Assembly: GCF_010811875.1 (NCBI RefSeq)
Contig: NZ_VKHP01000047.1
Location: 1-44,893, forward strand
DNA: 44,893 nt
DNA from: Bradyrhizobium uaiense
GTDB taxonomy: Bacteria > Pseudomonadota > Alphaproteobacteria > Rhizobiales > Xanthobacteraceae
Direction of reading: 5' to 3'
Positions 26,135-33,944 of the stretch are shown piece by piece. Made by a program: the position numbers and the translations under genes. Below the pieces are notes generated by a model. The model had not been told where the DNA came from, searched no databases, and saw only the letters and a program-made list of their open reading frames with translations. Position 1 is the first letter of the stretch. Every line of letters begins with the position of its first letter.

Positions 26135-27454
26135 TCAGTGGACGGCGGTCTTTTCAAACTGCCGCAGCATCTGGTTGCCGCGCTCGACGGCCGAGTCCAG
26201 CGCCTGTTTGGCGGTCTTCTTGCCGGCCAGCGCCTGCTCGATCTCCTCCGACCACATGTCGCGCAGCTGAACCATGTTGCCGAGGCGCAGACCGCGGGAG
26301 TTCTCGGTCGGCTCCTTGTTGGTGAGCTCGAGCAGCGGGGTCTCGAGGTAGGGCTGGTCCTTGTAAAAGCCCTCTTCCTTGGCCTTGGCATAGGCGGCCT
26401 TGGTGATCGGCAGATAGCCCGAGGCTTTGTGGATCCAGATCTGGCGGTCGGTGTCCGACAGGAAGGTCAGGAACTTGGCCACGCCCTTGTATTCCTCGGC
26501 CGACTTGCCGCCCATGATCCAGAGCGAGGCGCCGCCGATGATCGAATTCTGCGGCGCGCCCTTGGCGTCGGGATAATAGGGCATCGGCGCTGCGGTGAAG
26601 TTGAACTTGGCCTGCGCCTTGACGTTGCCGAAGAATGCCGACGAGGTCAGGTAGATCGGGCATTCGCCCGAGGTGAAACGGCCTTCGCCGGTGTTGGTGC
26701 GGCCGGCATAGTCGTAGGTCTTGTCCTTCTGCAGCTCGACCAGGTTCTCGAGATGCTTGACCTGGAGCGGGCCGTTGAATTCGAGCACGGTGTCGAAGCC
26801 GTCGAGGCCGTTGGCCTTGCTGGCGAGCGGCACGTTGTGCCAGGCCGACAGCTGCTCGAGATTGACCCAGGTGACCCACGAGCCGGAGAAGCCGCAGGTG
26901 GTGTAGCCGGCCGCCTTCAGCTTCTTGGCGTCCTCGAACACTTGCGGCCAGGTCTTCGGGATCTCCGCGATGTTGGCCTTCTTCAGCGCGTCGAGATTGA
27001 CCCACATCACCGTCGACGACGAGTTGAAGGGGAACGACAGCATCTCGCCCTTGGAGGTCGAGTAGTAGCCGGTGATCGCGGGCAGATAGGCGCTCGGATC
27101 GAACTTCTCGCCGGCATCGGCCATCAGCTTGTAGACCGGTTTGACGGCGCCGGTGGCGGCCATCATCGTCGCGGTGCCGACCTCGAACACCTGCATGATG
27201 TGCGGCGCGTTGCCGGCGCGGAATGCGGCGATGCCGGCGTTTATGGTGTCGGCGTAGCCGCCCTTGTAGGTCGGGATCACCTTGTAGTCGGATTGCGAGG
27301 CGTTGAAGTCGTTGGCCAGCTTGACGATGACGTCATTGTTGGCGCCGGTCATCGCGTGCCACCACTGAATCTCGGTCACCGCAAATGCAGGCGACGCGAA
27401 TGCGAGCGTAGCGGCGGCTACAGCGGCAGCGCCAAGTCGTCGAAAAATCATCAA
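26135..27454 (-). CDS. ugpB: Glycerol-3-phosphate ABC transporter substrate-binding protein UgpB
   Basis: Periplasmic binding protein, 439 residues. The signal peptide ends at PAFA-VTE near residue 25. The mature start TEIQWWHAMTGANND and the ligand-pocket segments (FPFNSSSTVMWVNLDALKKA, FSGSWVTWVNLEQLSAWHN, IIGGASLWIMGG) are characteristic of UgpB. A GGGAGGGG ribosome site precedes the ATG. A Pho-box-like direct repeat lies 54-71 bases upstream, suggesting induction by phosphate starvation. It leads the order ugpB-A-E-C. No ugpQ phosphodiesterase is adjacent. Confidence 0.94.
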   Translation of the reverse strand: MMIFRRLGAAAVAAATLAFASPAFAVTEIQWWHAMTGANNDVIVKLANDFNASQSDYKVIPTYKGGYADTINAGIAAFRAGNAPHIMQVFEVGTATMMAATGAVKPVYKLMADAGEKFDPSAYLPAITGYYSTSKGEMLSFPFNSSSTVMWVNLDALKKANIAEIPKTWPQVFEDAKKLKAAGYTTCGFSGSWVTWVNLEQLSAWHNVPLASKANGLDGFDTVLEFNGPLQVKHLENLVELQKDKTYDYAGRTNTGEGRFTSGECPIYLTSSAFFGNVKAQAKFNFTAAPMPYYPDAKGAPQNSIIGGASLWIMGGKSAEEYKGVAKFLTFLSDTDRQIWIHKASGYLPITKAAYAKAKEEGFYKDQPYLETPLLELTNKEPTENSRGLRLGNMVQLRDMWSEEIEQALAGKKTAKQALDSAVERGNQMLRQFEKTAVH

Positions 27455-27507
27455 AAGCCCCTCCCGGTTGGAACGTCATCTTTCGTTGCGCGCGTTATCA
27501 GCGCCGG

Positions 27508-27525
27508 ATGACGTTCAAATGACCG
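27508..27525 (-). promoter_or_regulatory. Pho-box-like site upstream of ugpB
   Basis: Minus-strand CGGTCAT-TTGA-ACGTCAT, two 7-base direct repeats spaced 11 bases apart. They resemble the PhoB box CTGTCAT-N4-CTGTCAT with two mismatches in each half. The position, about 55-70 bases before the ugpB start, fits an activator site. Confidence 0.55.
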
Positions 27526-27652
27526 TATAAACGAAAGCCATCGTAGGGGGGAAGCCGCGACAAAGGGAAGCGGTAAAAAAGGCGGAGATAGCAGCCGGCG
27601 CCGTGCGGTGCCACGCCGGACGCGACGTTGCACCGCAGGACTGACGTGTAGT

Positions 27653-27697
27653 CGCCGGTTTGAGCCGGCGCCTGCCCCGCATCAAATGCGGGACAGG
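27653..27697 (-). terminator. Tandem hairpins after the CoA-transferase gene
   Basis: Two adjoining inverted repeats: CCTGCCCCGCAT...ATGCGGGACAGG (27671-27697, one mismatch) and CGCCGG...CCGGCG (27653-27670). They begin about 20 bases beyond the CoA-transferase stop on the minus strand. No T-run is seen. Confidence 0.55.
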
Positions 27698-27715
27698 CTT
27701 CGCTCGAATACGCGG

Positions 27716-28921
27716 TCAGCGCTTGCGCTGGGGACCACAGACCACGCCCTTTTCAACCAGGCCGGTGATCTCATCCCTGGAGTAGCCGAACTCGCCCAGC
27801 ACCTCCGCAGCGTGCTGGCTGAACTTCGGCGGCGTGCGGCGCAGGCTCGGCTTGGTGCGTTCGAGGCGGATCGGCGAGGCGACGCCCTTGTACCAATCCT
27901 TCTCGATGACGTCGCCGCGATGGATCGTGTGCGGATTGGTCAACGCCTGGTCGATCTTCTGCACCGGGCCCGCCGGCAGGCCGGCGGCGAGCAGCCGATT
28001 GCACAGCGGCTCGGCCTCGTGCTGGCTGAACACCGCGGCAAGCTCGGCCCGCAGCGCATCGCGGTTGGCGATGCGGTCCTTGTTGCGGGCAAAGCGCGGA
28101 TCGGTGCCGAGCTCGGGCTTGCCGATTTCCTTGGCGAGCTTGCGGAAGGTGCCGTCATTGCCGACGCCGATGAAGATGTTGTCGGTCTTGGTCGGGAAGA
28201 TCGCATAGGGCACGAGGTTCGGATGCTCGTTGCCGGTGAGCGACGGCGGCTTGCCATGCATGAAATAGTTCGCGGTGTGCGGATGCATGATCGCCAGACC
28301 CGTCTCGTACAGCGTGGTCTCGATGAACTGGCCGAGCCCCGAGCGCTGGCGCTCCGACAGCGCCATCAGGATGCCGATCGCCGCATAGAGCCCGGTGGTG
28401 ATATCGACCAGCGGCACGCCGATGCGCATCGGGCCGCTCTCCGGCGAGCCGGTGGCGGCGATCATGCCGGTCATCGCCTGGATGATCGCGTCATAGCCGG
28501 GATTGCCGCCGCGCGGACCGTCGGCGCCGAAGCCGGAGATCCGGCAATGCACGAGGCGCGGAAATTTCGCGCGCAGCACGTCGTTGCCGATGCCCCATTT
28601 GTCGAGCGTGCCCGGCTTGAAGTTCTCGATCAGCACGTCGGCGGTCTCGAGCATCTTCATCAGCACCGCGCGCCCTCCCTCGGAGGCGAGGTCGAGGCCG
28701 ATCGAGCGCTTGTTGCGGTTGATGCCGACGAAATAGGCCGCGTCCTCCTCGTGGAAGGGAGGGCCCCAGTCGCGCACCTCGTCGCCGGCGGGCGGCTCGA
28801 CCTTGATCACGTCGGCGCCGTGGTCGGCGAGAATCTGGGTGCAATACGGGCCGCCGAGCACGCGCGTCAGATCGATCACGCGCAGTCCGGTCATCGCGCC
28901 CGTGGCTGCTGGGGTATTCAT
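27716..28921 (-). CDS. Class III CoA-transferase (CaiB/BaiF/formyl-CoA transferase family)
   Basis: Transfers CoA between acyl groups through an aspartyl-CoA intermediate, 401 residues. Motifs are LRVIDLTRVLGGPYCTQIL and HGADVIKVEPPAGDEVRDWG at the N-terminus, VLIENFKPGTLDKWGI, and the probable nucleophile D144 in NPGYDAIIQAMTG. RIGVPLVDITTGLYA follows, and the C-terminal domain contains GLPAGPVQKIDQAL. Length is normal. The pair of acyl groups used is unknown; family members serve oxalate, carnitine, succinate and aromatic acid metabolism. The gene is monocistronic, with AGG a few bases before the ATG. Confidence 0.9.
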   Translation of the reverse strand: MNTPAATGAMTGLRVIDLTRVLGGPYCTQILADHGADVIKVEPPAGDEVRDWGPPFHEEDAAYFVGINRNKRSIGLDLASEGGRAVLMKMLETADVLIENFKPGTLDKWGIGNDVLRAKFPRLVHCRISGFGADGPRGGNPGYDAIIQAMTGMIAATGSPESGPMRIGVPLVDITTGLYAAIGILMALSERQRSGLGQFIETTLYETGLAIMHPHTANYFMHGKPPSLTGNEHPNLVPYAIFPTKTDNIFIGVGNDGTFRKLAKEIGKPELGTDPRFARNKDRIANRDALRAELAAVFSQHEAEPLCNRLLAAGLPAGPVQKIDQALTNPHTIHRGDVIEKDWYKGVASPIRLERTKPSLRRTPPKFSQHAAEVLGEFGYSRDEITGLVEKGVVCGPQRKR

Positions 28922-29059
28922 GGAAACAACCTTCGCTCAGTTGGGATCGGAAAACGAGGGTCCCAGAGCTAACGGTCTTCAGGCGGAGCAGCAATGCTTC
29001 CGTCGGCGCAAGCCCATGCAGCAGGCGGCGTGTGCGTTCGCCAAGCGAACTGGCATCCG

Positions 29060-29098
29060 AAAAGCAATGGTCCGCCACGTATCGTGGCGGACCATTGC
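29060..29098 (-). terminator. Rho-independent terminator of ohr
   Basis: Perfect 16-base arms, GCAATGGTCCGCCACG (29064-29079) and CGTGGCGGACCATTGC (29083-29098), with a three-base loop, followed on the minus strand by TTTT. It begins 12 bases beyond the ohr stop. Confidence 0.9.
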
Positions 29099-29109
29099 GC
29101 GATGTGGAA

Positions 29110-29535
29110 TTAGACGACGCTCAGCTTGACGTCGACATTGCCGCGGGTGGCGTTGGAATAGGGGCACACCTGGTGGGCCTTCTCGACCAGCGCCTCGGCG
29201 TCCGCGCGGGACAGGCCGGGCAGCGAGACCGCGAGGTCGATGGCGAGGCCGAAACCGCCTTCCGAGCGCGGGCCGATGCCGACCGTCGAGGTCACCGCGG
29301 CGTCGGCGGGAACTTTGGGGCCACCCTGCGAGGCCACGAACTTCATGGCGCCGATGAAACAGGCGGCGTAGCCCGCCGCGAACAGCTGCTCCGGATTGTT
29401 GCCGGCGCCACCGCCGCCACCGAGCTCCTTCGGGGTGGTGAGCTTGACGTCGAGCGCGCCGTCGAGGGTTGCCGCATGGCCGTCGCGGCCGCCGGTTGCC
29501 TTGGCGCTGGTCTTGTAGAGCACGTTCACAGACAT
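29110..29535 (-). CDS. ohr: Organic hydroperoxide resistance protein Ohr
   Basis: Thiol peroxidase of the OsmC/Ohr fold that reduces organic hydroperoxides, 141 residues. The catalytic cysteines are C59 in [10 protein letters not shown] and C124 in [10 protein letters not shown]. The supporting Arg (GGRDGHA, R17) and Glu (NPEQLF, E49) are present, which separates Ohr from OsmC. ATG 29535 has GGGAGACCACG upstream. It is divergent from a MarR-type OhrR, with two palindromes between them. Confidence 0.94.
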   Translation of the reverse strand: MSVNVLYKTSAKATGGRDGHAATLDGALDVKLTTPKELGGGGGAGNNPEQLFAAGYAACFIGAMKFVASQGGPKVPADAAVTSTVGIGPRSEGGFGLAIDLAVSLPGLSRADAEALVEKAHQVCPYSNATRGNVDVKLSVV

Positions 29536-29613
29536 CGTGGTCTCCCTTGGTTTTGGACGTGGGCTTGAAGGATTGGGTTTGAATTCGACGGCCCGTGTAT
29601 CGCACGCAATCGA

Positions 29614-29662
29614 ATTGTGCACAATATAAATTATGCGGCCTCACATTTAATTGTTCGCAATT
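29614..29662. promoter_or_regulatory. Candidate OhrR operators between ohr and ohrR
   Basis: Two AT-rich palindromes: ATTGTGCACAAT (29614-29625, perfect) and AATTG-TTCG-CAATT (29649-29662). Both share the CAATT/AATTG half-site known from OhrR operators. They lie in the 168-base divergent region and probably cover both promoters. Confidence 0.65.
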
Positions 29663-29703
29663 GAATTCGCGGTCCCGTGAGCCCAGAATGACCCGGAAAC
29701 GAG

Positions 29704-30183
29704 ATGGATTCGATGACGATCATGGTCAGGAAACAGACGGCGGCGGATCAGGCGCTGCGGCTCGACAACCAGATCTGCTTTGCGGTCTATTCGACCGCGC
29801 ATGCCTTCAACCGCGTCTACAAGCCGCTGCTCGACCGGCTCGGGCTGACCTATCCGCAGTATCTGGTGATGCTGGCGCTGTGGGAGCGCGACGACGTGCC
29901 GGTGAAGGACCTCGGCGAGCGGCTGTTCCTGGATTCCGGCACGCTGACGCCGCTCCTGAAGCGCCTGGAGGCGGCGGAGCTGATCAAGCGGACCCGCAGT
30001 ACCGAGGACGAGCGGGTGGTGCTGATCGCGCTGACATCGCAGGGACACGCGCTGCGCGAAAAGGCCAAGGCCGTCCCGCAATCGATCCTCGCGGCCTCGG
30101 ACTGCACGGTCGGCGAATTGCTGGCGATGAAGGACGAGATCGTCGCGCTGCGCGACCGGCTCAATGCGGTGCTGGGAGAGTAG
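29704..30183 (+). CDS. ohrR: MarR-family organic-peroxide sensor OhrR
   Basis: Repressor released when its reactive N-terminal cysteine is oxidised by organic peroxide, 159 residues. The cysteine is in RLDNQICFAVYS: C25 from ATG 29704, but C22 from the in-frame ATG 29713. The second matches the usual OhrR numbering, so it may be the real start. The winged-helix part is YPQYLVMLALWERDDVPVKD, LDSGTLTPLLKRLEAAELIK, with the wing at RSTEDERVVLIALT. Its position divergent from ohr supports the role. Confidence 0.93.
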   Translation: MDSMTIMVRKQTAADQALRLDNQICFAVYSTAHAFNRVYKPLLDRLGLTYPQYLVMLALWERDDVPVKDLGERLFLDSGTLTPLLKRLEAAELIKRTRSTEDERVVLIALTSQGHALREKAKAVPQSILAASDCTVGELLAMKDEIVALRDRLNAVLGE

Positions 30184-30207
30184 GGGGCGTGGCACGCCGC
30201 GCGGCCG

Positions 30208-30396
30208 TCATGGCAGCACCGGCACTCTGCAAGTTGCGCGCTGGAAATCGCTGCTGCGCTCGTCGCGACGAATCTCGAAGCCCTCCGGGATCAGATCGAT
30301 CCGGTTTCTGAAGGGGGTGACTTCCGAAAGCTGGGCATGGCCCGTGCGCTGGCACCTGGGGCACCGCAAGAATTCCGTCCAGGTGGAATTGCTCAT
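30208..30396 (-). CDS. Small zinc-ribbon-like hypothetical protein, one ligand missing
   Basis: A 62-residue frame (SNSTWTEFLRCPRCQRTGHA, then LIPEGFEIRR, and SDFQRATCRVP near the end). The first CxxC is C12/C15. The second pair expected in this type of small ribbon protein would be F-x-C-x-x-C, but the sequence has F-Q-R-A-T-C: Arg53 (CGC, one base from TGC) and Cys56. A metal site would have only three cysteines. I recognise the general pattern from rhizobial small proteins but cannot name the family. Ribosome-site support is weak. Confidence 0.5.
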   Translation of the reverse strand: MSNSTWTEFLRCPRCQRTGHAQLSEVTPFRNRIDLIPEGFEIRRDERSSDFQRATCRVPVLP

Positions 30397-30459
30397 GGCT
30401 TGGCGTCCGTTGGCGCCGGACAGGGTAGCAGCCAATGGACCGCCGGGCTTTGTTCTGGA

Positions 30460-30729
30460 TCAAAAGGGCGGGGCGCAGACCGTCGCGCTGCGCGAGAGGC
30501 GTTTCTTGGCGAAGGCGCGGCCGGATGCTGACTTCAGATATTTTTCAAAAGCAGCGGCCTGCTTCTCGTCGCTGAAGGCGACGTAAGTCTTCAGCCGCCA
30601 AGGCCCATATTTGGATGTATGGGGCACCTCGCCAGCATTGTGCTTGGCCAGTCGAGCTCGCAGGTCGTCTGTGATACCGACGTAGAAGTGCAGGCCGTCG
30701 AGGCTTTCGAGAATGTAGACGTATTTCAT
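30460..30729 (-). CDS. GIY-YIG nuclease-domain protein (UPF0213/YhbQ-like)
   Basis: Single-domain GIY-YIG protein of 89 residues. The two short strands are YVYIL (3-7) and YVGIT (16-20), followed by DDLRARLAKHNAGEVPHTSK. The later acidic catalytic position lies in AAAFEKYLKSASGRAFAKKR. Such proteins resemble the catalytic domain of UvrC but stand alone. Some relatives cleave DNA in vitro, and the cellular role is unclear. ATG 30729 gives the conserved MKYVYILES start. Confidence 0.88.
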   Translation of the reverse strand: MKYVYILESLDGLHFYVGITDDLRARLAKHNAGEVPHTSKYGPWRLKTYVAFSDEKQAAAFEKYLKSASGRAFAKKRLSRSATVCAPPF

Positions 30730-30815
30730 GACGCTCCCCGCGCGGCGAATGGGGAGCATGCTAACGCATTTGAATTCGGTGAGAGCCCGGCTTCGCCCTT
30801 CGGGCTACGCCGCGG

Positions 30816-30870
30816 CAGCCTTCGCTGCGATAGGGCTTGCCGAGCCGAAGCTGGCGAAGCCAGCGAAGGC

Positions 30871-30872
<2 letters not shown>
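30816..30872. repeat. Inverted repeat abutting tRNA-Ala
   Basis: CAGCCTTCGCTG (30816-30827) and CAGCGAAGGCTG (30861-30872) are perfect reverse complements. The right arm overlaps the first two bases of the tRNA CCA end as read on the plus strand. It lies in a GCTTCGCCCTTCGGGCTACG-type repeat stretch (30789-30870) and may form the 3' trailer structure of the tRNA. Confidence 0.55.
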
Positions 30873-30946
<74 letters not shown>

Positions 30947-31041
30947 TTATCCAGTTGGGATGATCCTGGGGGATCAATCCCGGTCCCCGCGGCCTAAACG
31001 ACTCGCGCGGGAGCACCGTTGATCATAGATCGGCGCCGATC

Positions 31042-31455
31042 TCAAGTCTCTTCGTCACCGCCGACGTCACCAATGATGTCGGTCACGTCCTCATCGCCCT
31101 CTTCCTCGTCGGCGATGAAGGTCGAATCGTCGTCGTCATCGTCGTCGATGGTCTCATCGACCTCGATATCGTCCTCGGATTCGGGAACCTGGGCCTTGAC
31201 CTTCCCGGTGTTCTCCTCGGCATCGGCCTCCTCGAGCGAGACCATTTCTTCGGTCTCGGCCGCCTCGGGCTCGGCTGCGGTTGCCGGCGAATTCACGGGC
31301 GCGCCGCGTCCCCGCGGCGGGGCGACCGGCGCGATCGGCACGACCTCGCCGGTGTAGGGCGAAATCACCGGATTCTTGTTGAGGTCGTAGAACTTCTTGC
31401 CCGTGGTCGGGCAAATGCGCTTGGTTCCGAGCTCGGACTTAGCCAACGTGGTCAT
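31042..31455 (-). CDS. FYDLN-acid (TIGR02300) family protein
   Basis: A 137-residue protein with a conserved head (KSELGTKRICPTTGKKFYDL, NKNPVISPYTGEVVPI) that holds the name motif FYDLN. A long, very acidic tail includes a run of seven aspartates near residues 103-109. The family is specific to alphaproteobacteria and its function is unknown. The acidic tail suggests binding to basic proteins or nucleic-acid-linked partners, which is inference. It is divergent from aroA, as in related genomes. Confidence 0.92.
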   Translation of the reverse strand: MTTLAKSELGTKRICPTTGKKFYDLNKNPVISPYTGEVVPIAPVAPPRGRGAPVNSPATAAEPEAAETEEMVSLEEADAEENTGKVKAQVPESEDDIEVDETIDDDDDDDSTFIADEEEGDEDVTDIIGDVGGDEET

Positions 31456-31592
31456 CCCAGAATTTTGCTGAAAAACGGTGCTTCACTTGGCTAGTTGAGC
31501 AGCCGCTGTCAATAGCGGTTTGCGCGCAAGTGACGGGCGCGTGACGCGGTGTTGCCTATGTGATACCTGCCGCGGCGCGAGAGGACACAATC

Positions 31593-32930
31593 TTGGCCCA
31601 TTCTGACACCCCGACCCCGCTGGAATCGCGCGCCTGCGGCCCCCTGGCCGGCAAGGTCCGCGTTCCCGGCGATAAATCGATTTCCCACCGTGCCCTGATC
31701 CTGGGAGCGCTTTCGGTCGGCGAAACCCGGATTTCCGGCCTTCTGGAGGGCGAAGACGTCCTCAATACCGCCAAATCCATGCGCGCGCTCGGCGCCAGGG
31801 TGGAGCGGACGGCGCCGTTTACCTGGTCGGTCGCAGGCGTAGGCGTCGGCGGCTTCGCCCAGCCGGCTGCTCCGCTCGATTTCGGCAATTCCGGCACCGG
31901 CTGCCGGCTGGTGATGGGCGCGGTGGCCGGCTGTCCGATCGCGGCCATTTTCGACGGCGACGCCTCGCTGCGCTCCCGCCCGATGCGCCGGATCCTCGAC
32001 CCCCTGGAGCTGATGGGCGCCCGGACCAGCGATATCGGGGAGGGCGGCCGGCTGCCGCTCACCCTGCATGGCGCCCGCTATCCGGTGCCGATCGTCTACA
32101 AGACTCCGGTCGCCTCGGCCCAGATCAAGTCTGCGGTGCTGCTGGCGGGCCTGTCCGCGCCCGGCATCACCACCGTGATCGAGCAGGAGGCGAGCCGCGA
32201 CCACACCGAGCTGATGCTGAAGCATTTCGGCGCCGAGATCTCCTCCGAAAACGAGGGCAGCCATGGCCGCAGGATCTCGCTCAACGGCGAGCCCGAGCTG
32301 CACGGCGCAGGGGTCGTGGTGCCCGCCGATCCGTCCTCGGCGTCGTTCCCGATCGTGGCGGCGCTGATCGTCGAAGGGTCCGACGTCGTGTTCTCCGACG
32401 TGATGACCAATCCGCTGCGCACCGGCCTGTTCACGACGCTGCGCGAAATGGGCGCCTCGATCGAGGAGAGCGGCGTGCGCGGCGATGCCGGCGAGCCGAT
32501 GGCGCAATTGCGCGTGCGTGCCTCGAAGCTGAAAGGCGTCGAGGTGCCGCCGGAGCGCGCGCCGTCGATGATCGACGAATATCTGGTGCTGGCGGTTGCG
32601 GCTGCGTTTGCCGAAGGCACCACGATCATGCGCGGCCTGCAGGAGCTGCGCGTCAAGGAATCCGATCGTCTCGAAGCGACCGCGGACATGCTGCGCGTCA
32701 ACGGCGTCAAGGTCGAGGTTTCCGGCGACGATCTGATCGTCGAGGGCCGCGGCCACGTTCCGGGTGGCGGTCTCGTCGCCACCCATATGGATCATCGCAT
32801 TGCGATGTCGGCGCTGGTGATGGGCTGCGCTTCGGATCGGCCGGTGAAGGTCGACGACACCGCCTTCATCGCCACCAGTTTCCCGGATTTCATTCCGATG
32901 ATGCGCGCACTCGGAGCTGACTTCGCATGA
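31593..32930 (+). CDS. aroA: 3-phosphoshikimate 1-carboxyvinyltransferase (EPSP synthase), class II
   Basis: Sixth step of the shikimate pathway: joins shikimate-3-phosphate and PEP. Motifs are [64 protein letters not shown] and [20 protein letters not shown]. The RxHxE and GDKx pattern places it with class II (CP4-like) enzymes. At the position of CP4 Ala100 it has Gly (G101 in [10 protein letters not shown]). I use TTG 31593, with GAGAGGA at a normal spacing; an ATG at 31560 lacks support. The end overlaps cmk in an ATGA. Confidence 0.95.
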   Translation: MAHSDTPTPLESRACGPLAGKVRVPGDKSISHRALILGALSVGETRISGLLEGEDVLNTAKSMRALGARVERTAPFTWSVAGVGVGGFAQPAAPLDFGNSGTGCRLVMGAVAGCPIAAIFDGDASLRSRPMRRILDPLELMGARTSDIGEGGRLPLTLHGARYPVPIVYKTPVASAQIKSAVLLAGLSAPGITTVIEQEASRDHTELMLKHFGAEISSENEGSHGRRISLNGEPELHGAGVVVPADPSSASFPIVAALIVEGSDVVFSDVMTNPLRTGLFTTLREMGASIEESGVRGDAGEPMAQLRVRASKLKGVEVPPERAPSMIDEYLVLAVAAAFAEGTTIMRGLQELRVKESDRLEATADMLRVNGVKVEVSGDDLIVEGRGHVPGGGLVATHMDHRIAMSALVMGCASDRPVKVDDTAFIATSFPDFIPMMRALGADFA

Positions 32931-33556
32931 TCATCGCCATCGACGGACCCGCCGCCTCCGGCAAGGGCACGCTCGGCAAGCGGCTCGCCCACCACTACGG
33001 CTATCGCCATCTCGACACCGGCGTGATCTACCGCGCGGTGGCTTACGCGATGATGGCGCAGGGCGCCGACCTCAACGATGAGGCGCTGGCCGTGACCGTC
33101 GCGCTCGAGCTCGACCCCGAGAAATTCGGCAACCCGATTCTGAAGACCCAGAAGGTCGGCGAGGGCGCATCGGTTGTCTCGGCCTTTCCAAATGTGCGTG
33201 AGGCGCTGGTGAACTTCCAGCGCCAGTTCGCCGCCGATCCGCCCGGTGCGGTGCTGGATGGACGCGACATCGGCACGGTGATCTGCCCGGATGCCGACGT
33301 GAAGATCTTCGTGGTCGCCGACCCCCGCGTGCGGGCGCGGCGGCGCACGCTGGAGGCGCGTGCCCGCGGCGAGGATGCCGACGAGGAGGCGGTGCTGGCG
33401 GACATCCTCAAGCGCGACGAGCGGGACCAGAACCGGGCGATTGCGCCGTTGCGGCCGGCTGCGGACGCCCACACGCTGGACAATTCCAACCTCGACATCG
33501 AGGCCGGCGTCCGCGCCGCCATCGCGATCGTCGAGGCGGTGCGCGCCAAGCGCTAG
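32927..33556 (+). CDS. cmk: Cytidylate kinase
   Basis: Phosphorylates CMP and dCMP using ATP, 209 residues. The P-loop is GPAASGKGT (7-15), followed by [18 protein letters not shown], the nucleotide-binding [20 protein letters not shown] and the lid region [20 protein letters not shown]. It is translationally coupled to aroA through an ATGA overlap. rpsA lies next after a ~390-base gap, the classic aroA-cmk-rpsA order. Confidence 0.96.
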   Translation: MIIAIDGPAASGKGTLGKRLAHHYGYRHLDTGVIYRAVAYAMMAQGADLNDEALAVTVALELDPEKFGNPILKTQKVGEGASVVSAFPNVREALVNFQRQFAADPPGAVLDGRDIGTVICPDADVKIFVVADPRVRARRRTLEARARGEDADEEAVLADILKRDERDQNRAIAPLRPAADAHTLDNSNLDIEAGVRAAIAIVEAVRAKR

Positions 33557-33944
33557 ACAAGCGCCGAAATCGTCGGCATCGGAGGGCCCTTTAGGCCCGA
33601 AAGCCCAGCAAAATGGGGCATTTCCTGCTTGCCGAAAGCAGCTCGCGGGGCTATATCAGCGCCGTTCGGAGCACCATCGACCATGTCGAGGCCGTGTCTG
33701 AGCGGGCCGGCGATGGGTTTTAGCCCTTGCCGCATCTGGAGGAACGCCCGCTCCCAGGTCTTGCAGTCGATATTTACCAGTCAGGCTCCGGATCAATCAA
33801 ATGTACCGAACGTGCAGTTTTGCTGCCGGCCCGCTGTTGCACCTCCTGCAATGAGCGGCCGTCAGGGTTTGCGGAACCCTGACACTTCACGCGCGGTGCG
33901 CCCATCAACCCGAACTGCCGGCAAGATCCCGCACTGGAGATCAA
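33557..33944 (+). other. cmk-rpsA intergenic region with leader hairpin
   Basis: No gene seen. A hairpin GGGCC-CTTTA-GGCCC (33584-33598) follows cmk. A perfect inverted repeat GTCAGGGTT-TGCGG-AACCCTGAC (33861-33883) lies about 60 bases before the rpsA start and has no T-run, so it is more likely a leader structure than a terminator. It could take part in S1 autoregulation (inference). No clear promoter was picked out. Confidence 0.5.

Noticed and set aside
26003..28972. Long plus-strand open frames across ugpB and the CoA-transferase
   Set aside because: They are antisense to well-conserved genes and have no homology-like motifs.
30161..30586. Alternative open frames over the small ribbon-protein region
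   Set aside because: They lack the CPRC pattern and any other recognisable feature.
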